DNA of 22,713 nucleotides from an uncultured Prevotella sp. (lineage in GTDB: Bacteria; Bacteroidota; Bacteroidia; Bacteroidales; Bacteroidaceae). Position 1 is the first letter of the stretch; each line of letters starts with the position of its first letter. The translations under genes were made by a program, and so were the position numbers. This document shows, one piece after another, positions 14,811-22,658 of this stretch. The stretch covers positions 1 through 22,713 of the forward strand of contig USJX01000049.1 in assembly GCA_900555035.1 (NCBI GenBank), read 5' to 3'. The notes beneath the pieces are model-generated. The model worked only from the letters and a program-made list of their open reading frames with translations. It had not been told where the DNA came from and did no database searches.

Positions 14811-15773
14811 CTACTTCTTTGTAGAAGAGAAACCGCTCAGAGAACTGGCCTTGATGGTTCTTACCGGAGTCTTTGAAGTCTTGGAAGATTTTGATGACTT
14901 TGATGACTTCGAAGACTTTGAAGATACACCAGAAGTAGAATATGCCCCATTCTGCGGCTTGTAATACTTCAAGGCAGTAGGCATAGCCGCTTTGAGGGCA
15001 GCGATTCGCTTGGCATCCGAAGGGTGGTCGCTGAAGAGATCACTCTTATTGCTGTTGCCCGAAGCCGCAGCCATGCGCTCCCAGAAAGGAATCGCCTGCT
15101 GAGGGTCGTATCCTGCCATGGCGGCGAAGATGAGACCCATATAGTCAGCCTCAGTCTCGTTTTCACGCGAATACTTCAGATTGCGGAAGGAGAAATACTG
15201 TCCTGCCACGGCACTCGCCATGTCGCCCACTCCGCTACCCACAGCCTGATTGAGCACACTGCCCAGAATGCTGGTACCCACCTGCTGGTTCTGCGCCTTC
15301 GACATCTGCTCGGCACTATGCTTAGCCACGGCATGCGCTATCTCGTGTCCCAGCACGATGGCGAGCGAATTGTCACTCGATGCCACTGGGAGCAGTCCTT
15401 CGTAAACCACAATCTTTCCACCCGGCATGCAGAAGGCGTTTACGCTATTATCCTGCACCAGGTTGAATTCCCAGGAGTAGTTCTGCAAGTCGTTGGCATA
15501 TCCATTTTCCTTGAGATAGGTTTCCACAGCAGCCGCCAGTCTCTTGCCCACTCTCACCACCTGCGCCGTCTTCGTGGCATTGGTAGATTTCTTGGCAGAA
15601 GCCATATACTTGGTATATTCCTGGTTCGACAAACTCAACACCTGCGCATCCGAAACCGAGATGCGGTGTGTTCTACCGGTCAGAGGAACGGTCTGTGTGG
15701 TGCCACAGGAAGCCAACATCAAAGTTGTCATCGCTCCCAGCGCCCAAACTCTCACTCTCTTCTTTTTCATCAT
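14811..15773 (-). CDS. M48-family lipoprotein metalloprotease
   Basis: This 320-residue protein has a lipoprotein signal (LMLASC, lipid site Cys23) and an M48 protease domain with LGHEIAHAVAKH (zinc ligands His143 and His147, catalytic Glu144). The later ENETEADYMG motif supplies the third zinc-ligand Glu. Such envelope proteases (LoiP/BepA relatives) remove misfolded outer-membrane proteins; no TPR domain is present here. The C-terminal 45 residues are low complexity, with SSKSSKSSKSSKSSKTSK, Ser/Lys-rich and likely disordered. It starts 24 bases after the AAA/PD-(D/E)XK stop, so its promoter must lie within that gene or the two are co-transcribed. Confidence 0.92.
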   Translation of the reverse strand: MMKKKRVRVWALGAMTTLMLASCGTTQTVPLTGRTHRISVSDAQVLSLSNQEYTKYMASAKKSTNATKTAQVVRVGKRLAAAVETYLKENGYANDLQNYSWEFNLVQDNSVNAFCMPGGKIVVYEGLLPVASSDNSLAIVLGHEIAHAVAKHSAEQMSKAQNQQVGTSILGSVLNQAVGSGVGDMASAVAGQYFSFRNLKYSRENETEADYMGLIFAAMAGYDPQQAIPFWERMAAASGNSNKSDLFSDHPSDAKRIAALKAAMPTALKYYKPQNGAYSTSGVSSKSSKSSKSSKSSKTSKTPVRTIKASSLSGFSSTKK

Positions 15774-15797
15774 AATATGTTGTTTACGTTATACAAT

Positions 15798-17360
15798 TCA
15801 ATCTATCTTCCATTCCAGGCAGTTCACCTCGTCCTTCACTGAGAAGTTCAAGCCTATCTTCACCACCTTCTTGCCGCTCATCTTGAAGGCGTCGGCATAG
15901 TGCTTTGCCTCTATCTGAGCTAGGGCATCTTCAGCACTCTTGTTGAACTTCAGCTCCATCACGTAGATGGTATCAGCAGTCTCCATCGTGATATCGATTC
16001 TGCCCTTCGCCGTATGCTGCTCCACGAGGATATCATAGTTGGTAAGCAGGGCAAACATGATGTAGAGCGTCTGCTGCCAATGACCCTCGTAGTGGGTGTT
16101 GTCGCAGTAAGGCACGGTCTCCAGGAAGTCGTTCAGCAGGCAGAAAGCGGCATCCATATCCCCCTTCTTCACCAATACCGACATCTTGGCGATGGTCGTG
16201 TTAGCCTTCGCCGACTTATCCGTCAGATAATGAGGCAAGAGACTTCCATATAGCCCCACCCTTATCTCCTGGTTAGGCAATGCCAACAGGTACAATTTTG
16301 TAGGCTTGTCATATCCCTTGATGGTGACGTATCCACTCTGATAAAGCAAAGGTACGATGGTGGTCATCGTTTCAGTGGGGGCATCAAAGTCCTTCTTGCC
16401 CACCTCTATGGCCTCGCCAAGGTCTGCAGGCAGGAATTCATACTTTCTCATCATATTGATGAGATAGGTAGGCGTGCCCGATCCGAACCAGTAATCATCC
16501 ATTTCCTGCTTGGCAAAGCAATTCAGCAAACTATAAGGATTGAAGACATCAGGCGATGGCCAAGTGAAGTGATAGCCATCATAATGGTCTTTCAGCTCCT
16601 GGATGGTCTCCTCCCTGCTCAGTTCCAAATGCTCGGCAAGTGCGTCGATATCATCGCTCATCTGAGTCAACAGTTCCTCTTTGGTGATACCGCAGATACC
16701 GGCATAAGGCTCATCCATGCTCACGTTGGTGATATTGTTCAGCTCGCTGAAGATGCTGAGCTGCGAGAACTTCGTGATGCCCGTCAGGAACACAAATCGG
16801 AGCAATGGCTCGCAATCTTTCAAGGGACTGTAGAAATTGCGCATCGTATTGCGCAAAACATCGAGTTTTTCCTTCTCATGAGCCACATCCAGAAGCGGTG
16901 CATCATATTCATCGATGAGCACCACAGCCTGCTTGCCAGTCTCTGCTGTGACTGTTTTTATCAGGTTGAGCAAACGGACGTTCGGGTCTGGAGAATCACA
17001 ATCCACTCCAAACCTATCCTCATTTTCCTTCAATATATATAAGAGGTATCGATCCAGCTGTTCCTTCTCCATATGTTTGCCTCCAGCCAGGCTGAAGTGC
17101 AGCACAGGATACTCGTTCCACTCCTTCTCCAGCTTCTCGATGGCAAGCCCCTCGAAGAGTTCCTTCTTGCCCTCGAAATAACTCTGAAAAGTGGAAACAA
17201 GCAGCGACTTGCCGAAACGGCGTGGTCGGCTCAGGAAGAAATACGTTCCATCGGTATGTGTCATACGATAGATGTATTCCGTCTTGTCAACATAGAACTT
17301 ATCCTCCTTGCGGATACGTTCAAATGTCTGAATTCCTATAGGATATAATTTTCTTGCCAT
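15798..17360 (-). CDS. AAA-ATPase-like protein with C-terminal PD-(D/E)XK nuclease-like domain
   Basis: This protein of about 520 residues belongs to the AAA-ATPase_like/PDDEXK_9 group that is multicopy in Bacteroidales. The N-terminus reads LYPIGIQTFERIRKEDKFYV. A Walker-A-like loop RPRRFGKSLL is at residues 45-54, a Walker-B-like VVLIDEYDAPLL follows, and the C-terminal domain has GRIDITMET and YVMELKF (Asp456, Glu469, Lys471), the PD-(D/E)XK core. The ATG at 17358-17360 is chosen; a TTG two codons upstream is also in frame. The biological role of the group is not established; defence and mobile-element origins have been suggested. A promoter-like TATATTTG lies at 17385-17392 (minus). No partner gene is next to it. 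Confidence 0.9.
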   Translation of the reverse strand: MARKLYPIGIQTFERIRKEDKFYVDKTEYIYRMTHTDGTYFFLSRPRRFGKSLLVSTFQSYFEGKKELFEGLAIEKLEKEWNEYPVLHFSLAGGKHMEKEQLDRYLLYILKENEDRFGVDCDSPDPNVRLLNLIKTVTAETGKQAVVLIDEYDAPLLDVAHEKEKLDVLRNTMRNFYSPLKDCEPLLRFVFLTGITKFSQLSIFSELNNITNVSMDEPYAGICGITKEELLTQMSDDIDALAEHLELSREETIQELKDHYDGYHFTWPSPDVFNPYSLLNCFAKQEMDDYWFGSGTPTYLINMMRKYEFLPADLGEAIEVGKKDFDAPTETMTTIVPLLYQSGYVTIKGYDKPTKLYLLALPNQEIRVGLYGSLLPHYLTDKSAKANTTIAKMSVLVKKGDMDAAFCLLNDFLETVPYCDNTHYEGHWQQTLYIMFALLTNYDILVEQHTAKGRIDITMETADTIYVMELKFNKSAEDALAQIEAKHYADAFKMSGKKVVKIGLNFSVKDEVNCLEWKID

Positions 17361-17384
17361 AATCAAACGCTATCTAATGAATTG

Positions 17385-17416
17385 CAAATATACATCAATT
17401 CCCCGAAACAGCCAAG
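17385..17416 (-). promoter_or_regulatory. Likely promoter of the AAA/PD-(D/E)XK gene
   Basis: On the minus strand a CTTG (17413-17416), a 20-base spacer and TATATTTGCAAT (-7 box 17385-17392) fit the Bacteroidetes promoter with one mismatch in the -33 box. The -7 box ends 24 bases before the gene start. Confidence 0.65.
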
Positions 17417-17433
17417 TATTTCTACGATTTTAA

Positions 17434-17482
17434 CAAAAAATTAATCCCGACCCAGAGATTCCACTGAATCTCCGAGCCGGGA
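17434..17482 (-). terminator. Intrinsic terminator of the GHL10-type gene
   Basis: GAGATTC-CACT-GAATCTC (17455-17472) is flanked by TCCCG (17445-17449) and CGGGA (17478-17482), forming a hairpin with an internal bulge. On the minus strand it is followed by ATTAATTTTTTG. It lies 24 bases after the stop of the 17507-19018 gene. Confidence 0.8.
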
Positions 17483-17506
17483 ACATCAATATTCCGAAAG
17501 CTTCGC

Positions 17507-19018
17507 TTAAAGCGAAACGGTTTTCTTCTTACCTTTACTCTCGTTGCCTACACGGTCGAGAGTGGTGACTACATAAGTATATTTCCTGTTCTTTACGTAT
17601 GGAAGCTTATAGCTGGTGCCATAAACCACCGCCTGAAGGGCTGACACATCACGGAGATCAACCTTGGCACCCTTGGCAAAACGGTAAATGGCAAAGCGGT
17701 TGGCTACATCGCCCCACTTTCTGCTGCTCGCCTTAGGAGCCTTCCAGATGAGCATCGGACCCTGGGCTGTCCATACCATCTTCAAACCCTTCACCTTCTT
17801 TGGCGCCTTGTCGTCGAGGAAAGGCATCAGAGGAGGAAGGGCTGGGTACTTCCAATAGTAGTTGCGGAGGGTGTGTCCGATGTTGCCCACATTATCTACT
17901 GCGGTCTTGGCATACCAGAGCACGGTGCCCTGCACATTGTTCATCTGCTGGTGCAGACGGTGCTTAGCCGGCAACTGATGACTGCGTGGATTCACCGGGT
18001 CTGGATACTTGGCTGTGCGCTCGATGTCCTCGCCGATATAGAGCGGACGGTTGCCAGCATACTTGTTCCACCACTGGATAAGGGTCTTGTAATCGGCTGC
18101 CCTGTTGCCAATCTCCCAATAAATCTGAGGCACGCAGTAGTCGATGAAGCCATTGTTCACCCAGAGGAGCACATCGGCATAGAGGTCGTCGTAGTTCTGC
18201 AGACCGAAGGTGTTGGAACCGATAGGCGAATTGCGCTTGTTGCGATAGATGCCGAATGGTGATACTCCAAACTTGACCCAAGGCTTCACGGCATGGATGG
18301 TTTCGCCCAACTGCTTGACGAATCGGCTCACGTTGTCGCGGCGCCAGTCGCCGATGTTGCTGAATCCCCTGCCTCGCGACCGGAAGAGCTGCTGGTCGGG
18401 AATCTGCTTGCCAGCCACTGGATATGGGTAGAAATAATCATCGATATGGAAACCGTCGATGTCGTAGCGACTCACGATATCGGCTGCCACACGGCAGGTA
18501 TAGTCGGCTGCCTCCTGGAGACCTGGGTTCAGGAGCACCAGGTTGTCATAGCTGAAGCAGAGATCAGGATGCTTCTTCACCACGCTCATAGGCGATACCT
18601 GACTCATCGAGGTGGAGCCATGCTTGGCACGGTAAGGATTAATCCAGGCGTGAATCTCCATGCCACGGCGGTGACACTGCTCTACCATCCACTGCAAGGG
18701 GTCCCAGTAAGGCGAAGGTGCCTTGCCCTGCACACCCGTAAGATACTTGCTCCAAGGTTCGAGGTCGCTCTTGTAGAGGGCATCACACTCGGCTCTCACC
18801 TGGAAGATGATGGCATTCACGCCATCCTTCTGCAGTTCGTCGAGCTGGTGTGAAAGCATCGTCTGAATCTGGCGTGTACTCTTTCCCATAAACTGTCCGT
18901 TGACACACTGAATCCATGCGCCTCGGAACTCTCGCTTGTTCTGTGCCATCAGCGGTGAAGACTGGAACATCAGTATCATCGCCAACAGAAGCATCCAAAT
19001 TATTTTCTCTCTTCTCAC
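17507..19018 (-). CDS. Exported glycosyl hydrolase-like 10 (DUF187/GHL10) protein
   Basis: This 503-residue protein has a signal peptide (MRREKIIWMLLLAMILMF, ending near MAQ at residue 26), then a TIM-barrel-like GHL10 domain (about residues 29-330). Family marks are EFRGAWIQCVNGQ, DGVNAIIFQVRAECDALY, HAWINPYRA and YDIDGFHIDDYFYPYP. The C-terminal 100 residues (KKVKGLKMVWTAQGPMLIW onward) look like a fibronectin type III-like domain. It probably acts on glycans in the envelope or outside the cell; the substrate is not known. The start codon is GTG (19016-19018); this gives the best charged n-region, and no ATG precedes it in frame after the last stop. A terminator follows at 17434-17482. Confidence 0.88.
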   Translation of the reverse strand: MRREKIIWMLLLAMILMFQSSPLMAQNKREFRGAWIQCVNGQFMGKSTRQIQTMLSHQLDELQKDGVNAIIFQVRAECDALYKSDLEPWSKYLTGVQGKAPSPYWDPLQWMVEQCHRRGMEIHAWINPYRAKHGSTSMSQVSPMSVVKKHPDLCFSYDNLVLLNPGLQEAADYTCRVAADIVSRYDIDGFHIDDYFYPYPVAGKQIPDQQLFRSRGRGFSNIGDWRRDNVSRFVKQLGETIHAVKPWVKFGVSPFGIYRNKRNSPIGSNTFGLQNYDDLYADVLLWVNNGFIDYCVPQIYWEIGNRAADYKTLIQWWNKYAGNRPLYIGEDIERTAKYPDPVNPRSHQLPAKHRLHQQMNNVQGTVLWYAKTAVDNVGNIGHTLRNYYWKYPALPPLMPFLDDKAPKKVKGLKMVWTAQGPMLIWKAPKASSRKWGDVANRFAIYRFAKGAKVDLRDVSALQAVVYGTSYKLPYVKNRKYTYVVTTLDRVGNESKGKKKTVSL

Positions 19019-19116
19019 TGTTTTTAATGTTTATATTTAATTGTTATTGCTTAATTATTATTGTTTAATATTTAATGCTTTAATTCAACTATTAGCTGCA
19101 AACTATTAACTATCAA

Positions 19117-19764
19117 CTATTTCTCATCATTCTCATCGTGCAGCGTAGGCAACGAGATGTGGTATCTCACGGCTAGCAGGCGGATGATGCAGACGGTGAG
19201 GAAGGAAGCGGTGGATGTGATATAGACGCTCATGTCCAGATAGGTTAATCCCCAGTAGCAGAGGCCGCCCAGCACGCATGCCATCGCATAAATCTCCTTA
19301 CGGAAGATGACCGGTTCCTCGTTGAGAAGCACATCACGGATTACGCCACCGAAGGAGCCCGTGATGCAGCCCATGATGATGGCTACCCAGAACGGGAAAC
19401 CGCAATCGAGGGTTTTCTGGATTCCGGCGATGTTGAACAGCGCCAAACCGAGGGTATCGAAAAGAAACCACGTGTTGTCGAGACGCTTGAGATAATGGTG
19501 GCACACGATGACTACCAGTTGCGCAAACAGCGTACACAAAAGGTAGATGGGGCTTATCATCCAGAAAGGATGCTGACCGAGCATCACATCGCGGATGGTT
19601 CCGCCGCCGATGGCTACAGCCACGCCACACACAAAGCCACCCAGCCAATCGTAATGCTTGCTGGCGGCAAGTCGGATGCCCGAAAGGGCAAATGCAAAGG
19701 TTCCTATGAACTCGATGACGCGCTGCAGCGTCATGACGAATTCCGGGTCTTGATGAATAGTCAT
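19117..19764 (-). CDS. TRIC/UPF0126-type membrane protein
   Basis: This 215-residue membrane protein has about seven hydrophobic helices arranged as an inverted repeat. Each repeat carries a Gly-rich RD motif: GGGTIRDVMLG (about residues 53-63) and FGGVIRDVLLNEEP (about 138-151). This is the UPF0126 (YadS/YicG-like) family, related to trimeric intracellular cation channels; prokaryotic members conduct K+ or other ions in reported structures, but the role in this organism is unknown. It starts 21 bases after the rarA stop, so the two are probably co-transcribed, though no functional link is known. ATG at 19762-19764; a second in-frame Met occurs ten codons later. Confidence 0.88.
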   Translation of the reverse strand: MTIHQDPEFVMTLQRVIEFIGTFAFALSGIRLAASKHYDWLGGFVCGVAVAIGGGTIRDVMLGQHPFWMISPIYLLCTLFAQLVVIVCHHYLKRLDNTWFLFDTLGLALFNIAGIQKTLDCGFPFWVAIIMGCITGSFGGVIRDVLLNEEPVIFRKEIYAMACVLGGLCYWGLTYLDMSVYITSTASFLTVCIIRLLAVRYHISLPTLHDENDEK

Positions 19765-19785
19765 TTTTTCTCGTAATAATATTTT

Positions 19786-21060
19786 TTAGTTTTTGAATCT
19801 TTCTCCCCAGCATGTTACCATCCAGTTATACAGGCGCTCCTCTGAAGGAGAATGCTGCGGATGCCAGAAGCGGGCGTCTTTCAGTTCATCGGGTAGATAT
19901 TGCTGCTCGGTGAAATGACCGGGATAATCGTGCGGATATTTATAGCCGTCGTGATAGCCCAGATCCTTCATCAGGCGGGTAGGCGCATTGCGGATATGCA
20001 GCGGCACAGGCAGATTGCCCGTCTGCTTCACGGTGGCGATAGCATCGTTGATGCCCAGGTAGGCACTGTTGCTCTTAGGACTGGTGGCAAGATACACCAC
20101 TGCCTCGGCAAGGGCGATTCTCGCTTCGGGCCATCCTATCTTCATCACCGTATCAAAGGCGGCATTCGCCAGCAGCAGGGCATTGGGATTCGCCAGTCCC
20201 ACATCCTCGCTCGCACTGATTACCACTCTGCGGGCTATGAACTGCGGATCTTCACCTCCCTCTATCATGCGCGCCATCCAATAGAGCGCCGCATCGGGGT
20301 CGCTGCCTCGGATGCTCTTGATGAAGGCTGAGATGATATCATAGTGCATATCGCCCTGCTTGTCGTAAGCCAGCGGATTCTGCTGCAACTGTTCTTCCAC
20401 CATCTTATCGGTGATGACCACCTGGTCGGTGCCAGCCGATTCCACCACCAGTTCCAGGATATTGAGCAGTTTTCGGGCATCGCCGCCGCTGAAGCGGAGC
20501 ATCGCCCCAGTTTCCTTCAACTGTATCTTCTTCTGACTGAGTTCCACATCCTGGGTGATGGCACGTTGCAGGAGTCCCTCCAGATCGTCCTTTTCGAGCG
20601 GCTTGAGCACATAAAGCTGGCAGCGGGAGAGCAGCGGGCGGATTACCTCGAACGAAGGGTTCTCGGTGGTGGCGCCAATCAGGGTGACGACGCCTTTCTC
20701 CACGGCACCGAGCAGGGAGTCCTGCTGACTCTTGGAAAAGCGGTGAATCTCGTCTATAAATAAGATAGGTGAAGCTGCATTGAAGAATCTGCCACTTTTG
20801 GCACGCTCTATCACTTCGCGCACATCCTTCACGCCGCTGGTCACGGCAGAGAGGGTATAGAACGGCACCTTCAAGGTTTGCGCCACGATTTGCGCCAGGG
20901 TAGTCTTACCCACACCCGGAGGTCCCCAAAGGATAAAAGAGGAGATGCGCCCTGCATCAATCATCTTGCGCAGCACGGCCCCCTCACCCACCAGATGCTT
21001 CTGACCCACGTAGTCGGCCAGAGAGCGAGGTCTCATTCTTTCAGCTAACGGTTCACTCAT
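19786..21060 (-). CDS. rarA: Replication-associated recombination protein A (RarA/MgsA) AAA+ ATPase
   Basis: This 424-residue AAA+ protein starts with PLAERMRPRSLADYVGQKHL and has Walker A GPPGVGKTT (residues 46-54) and Walker B ILFIDEIHRF. A C-terminal tetramerisation region includes IRGSDPDAALYWMARMIEGGEDP and QQYLPDELKDARFW. RarA acts at stalled replication forks with SSB and the recombination machinery. The length fits the family (E. coli 447). A long A-rich leader with repeated AAAAGAAT words lies between the start and the promoter-like TATCTTTG at 21123-21130. The TRIC-type gene follows 21 bases downstream. Confidence 0.95.
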   Translation of the reverse strand: MSEPLAERMRPRSLADYVGQKHLVGEGAVLRKMIDAGRISSFILWGPPGVGKTTLAQIVAQTLKVPFYTLSAVTSGVKDVREVIERAKSGRFFNAASPILFIDEIHRFSKSQQDSLLGAVEKGVVTLIGATTENPSFEVIRPLLSRCQLYVLKPLEKDDLEGLLQRAITQDVELSQKKIQLKETGAMLRFSGGDARKLLNILELVVESAGTDQVVITDKMVEEQLQQNPLAYDKQGDMHYDIISAFIKSIRGSDPDAALYWMARMIEGGEDPQFIARRVVISASEDVGLANPNALLLANAAFDTVMKIGWPEARIALAEAVVYLATSPKSNSAYLGINDAIATVKQTGNLPVPLHIRNAPTRLMKDLGYHDGYKYPHDYPGHFTEQQYLPDELKDARFWHPQHSPSEERLYNWMVTCWGERFKN

Positions 21061-21122
21061 TCTTTTATTCTTTTATTTATTCTCTTGTTCTTTTATTCTT
21101 TTTACTTCGGTATTTTTAGCTG

Positions 21123-21130
21123 CAAAGATA
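21123..21130 (-). promoter_or_regulatory. Likely -7 element for rarA
   Basis: The minus strand reads TATCTTTGCAGC, matching TAnnTTTG. It lies 62 bases before the rarA ATG. No clear -33 box is seen at the normal spacing. Confidence 0.6.
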
Positions 21131-21210
21131 ATGAAAAAAAATGAAACCTGTATCAGTTTTCAGGATAAAAGAAAAAAAATCATGGAAATGCGAAAAAAAC
21201 GGGCTGAAAA

Positions 21211-21242
21211 TTTGGATATATAAAAAGAAGTATTTAATTTTG
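21211..21242 (+). promoter_or_regulatory. Promoter of the acidic-tail protein gene
   Basis: TTTG (21211-21214), a 20-base spacer and TAATTTTGCA (-7 box 21235-21242) fit the Bacteroidetes promoter. The ATG at 21263 follows 20 bases after the -7 box, so the leader is very short (about 15 bases). Confidence 0.75.
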
Positions 21243-21262
21243 CATTCAAAACATTTATAAAG

Positions 21263-22072
21263 ATGAAACAAGAAAAGAATATCACCCTCAAAACATTGTC
21301 AAAGAGCAGTGTTTGGGATATCCAGGAAAATGATGTTTTCCGCCTTTGGGAAGCTGCAGAGAAAGACAACGACCTGAAGGACAACCAGCGCAGATACCTC
21401 GATATCATTCGCAGTGCATTCGAGGTTGAGCAGGTAAAGGTGGATCGCTCGGAAGTGATCGACAAGTTGACTGACCGCGGTTTCAAGATCGGCACCCTCC
21501 GCATCGACGACAAGAACGAGAAGTTTGCCATCAAGAAGCGCCCTATCATGCGCGTTACCGACCTCACCTACGAGAACATCGGTCACGTTACCGCTACTAA
21601 GCTCATCGAAGTGCTGGAGCGCAACTTCGGTGGTGGTTGGGACAGTCTTTCTCAGAGTATCAAGGATATCATTGAAAGCGGTTTCGACATCAGCACCACT
21701 ACCCTTCCAAAGGACCGCTTGAAGAAACCAGGTGGTCTCTACGAGAAGAAGCTCGCTGACGACTACGAGGTACTCATCGTGCCAAAGGGTACATGGGTAG
21801 AGGCTATCTTCGCCAAGGAGAAGCCAAAGCAGGAGAAGATTCGCATGAGATTCCTGGATGAGGACGAGATGGACCGCAAGGATCTGCTCGACCCAGATGA
21901 GGAGGACGACGACGATGCACCAGAGATTGAGGACCACTACAATGATCCTGATGAGGACGATGATGCATTTGATGACGACAAGCTCACAGAGGAAAGCTAC
22001 CGCACAACCTTCGAAGATCCAGAAAATCTGGGACTCGACGATGCAGAAGACGTGGCAGACGATGACTATTAG
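21263..22072 (+). CDS. Unrecognised protein with a long acidic C-terminal tail, 269 residues
   Basis: I do not recognise the family. Residues 1-195 look like a folded, mixed-charge, soluble domain with DNDLKDNQRRYLDIIRSAF, DRGFKIGTLRIDDKNEKF and VTATKLIEVLERNFGGGWDSL. From about residue 196 to the end the chain is roughly half Asp/Glu (EEDDDDAPEIED, DEDDDAFDDD, ending DDDY), probably disordered. Acidic tails of this kind occur in DNA-mimic, chaperone-like and nucleic-acid-binding regulators, but nothing here decides among them. There is no signal peptide or membrane segment. A promoter with a short leader precedes it. Two small membrane-protein genes follow on the same strand, each 35 bases after the previous stop. 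Confidence 0.85.
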   Translation: MKQEKNITLKTLSKSSVWDIQENDVFRLWEAAEKDNDLKDNQRRYLDIIRSAFEVEQVKVDRSEVIDKLTDRGFKIGTLRIDDKNEKFAIKKRPIMRVTDLTYENIGHVTATKLIEVLERNFGGGWDSLSQSIKDIIESGFDISTTTLPKDRLKKPGGLYEKKLADDYEVLIVPKGTWVEAIFAKEKPKQEKIRMRFLDEDEMDRKDLLDPDEEDDDDAPEIEDHYNDPDEDDDAFDDDKLTEESYRTTFEDPENLGLDDAEDVADDDY

Positions 22073-22107
22073 AGAGAAGTTACACATTATTATATAATAG
22101 ATAAGAA

Positions 22108-22329
22108 ATGGAAGCATTATTAGGACTGATCGCATTGATCGTGGTAGCACTGGTAGGCTGGGCTATCGCAGAATTTAAGTACAAGGCTTTCACCTTCACC
22201 CGCTCTGCAAAGGACATTGAAGAGGAGGAGGAGTTGGAAGAGCAGCGCCGTGCCGACGGATTCAAGGAGATGAACATCCGTGACATCATGCGCAAGAACT
22301 CTACAAATGGCTACAACGCTGTAGGCTAA
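22108..22329 (+). CDS. Small one-helix membrane protein, 73 residues
   Basis: I do not recognise the family. The protein is one hydrophobic helix (about residues 3-23, LLGLIALIVVALVGWAIA) followed by a charged tail of about 50 residues with an acidic run (DIEEEEELEEQ) and a likely helical ending (GFKEMNIRDIMRKN). The tail is probably cytoplasmic, as basic residues follow the helix. It starts 35 bases after the acidic-tail protein, with an AAGAA-type stretch but no strong Shine-Dalgarno, as is usual in Bacteroidetes. Codon use matches its neighbours, and the spacing to the next small gene is also 35 bases, supporting a real three-gene unit. Confidence 0.75.
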   Translation: MEALLGLIALIVVALVGWAIAEFKYKAFTFTRSAKDIEEEEELEEQRRADGFKEMNIRDIMRKNSTNGYNAVG

Positions 22330-22364
22330 TTACAGTTTTCATCTAGCTATAGGAGAAAATCTAT

Positions 22365-22538
22365 ATGATGACACAGTATATCATCATTGCAACGATATTG
22401 GCGGCATGCATCGTGTATGCCGCCATTCGTATTTATCGGGCTTGGCGTAAAGTGGAGCAATGCCACGACAGGAACTACCAATGCTCGGGCTGTGCTTTTT
22501 ATGAGCAGTGCAAAAAGAAGAAAACCCAGAGGAAATGA
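22365..22538 (+). CDS. Tiny Cys-rich membrane protein, 57 residues (FeoB-associated-like layout)
   Basis: The frame MMTQYIIIATILAACIVYAA continues with a basic segment and a Cys cluster (C33, C40, C43, C49; motif CSGCAFYEQC). One membrane helix (about residues 4-22) followed by basic residues and a CxxC-type cluster is the layout of FeoB-associated Cys-rich membrane proteins, but no feo gene is in the window, so that name is only an analogy. A clear ribosome-binding site AGGAG (22351-22355) is 9 bases before the ATG at 22365; a second ATG follows directly. The Cys residues could bind a metal or an Fe-S cluster. Homology is not established. Confidence 0.7.
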   Translation: MMTQYIIIATILAACIVYAAIRIYRAWRKVEQCHDRNYQCSGCAFYEQCKKKKTQRK

Positions 22539-22586
22539 TGTTTTTACGGAAATTTTCTGTTATTTTCGAAAAAAGATGATGAAAAA

Positions 22587-22618
22587 TTTGGTGGTTTCAA
22601 AAAAATGTTGTACCTTTG
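22587..22618 (+). promoter_or_regulatory. Promoter of the tRNA-Cys gene
   Basis: TTTG (22587-22590), a 20-base spacer and TACCTTTG (22611-22618) match the Bacteroidetes promoter. The tRNA begins about 40 bases downstream. Confidence 0.8.
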
Positions 22619-22658
22619 CACTCGCTTATCAGAAATGACAGCAAAGTGAATTCTACAA

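Noticed and set aside
22387..22638. Plus-strand open frame of 83 codons overlapping the Cys-rich microprotein
   Set aside because: It is in another frame, has no ribosome-binding site, and extends into the tRNA-Cys promoter; the 22365-22538 frame has AGGAG and a coherent helix plus Cys layout.
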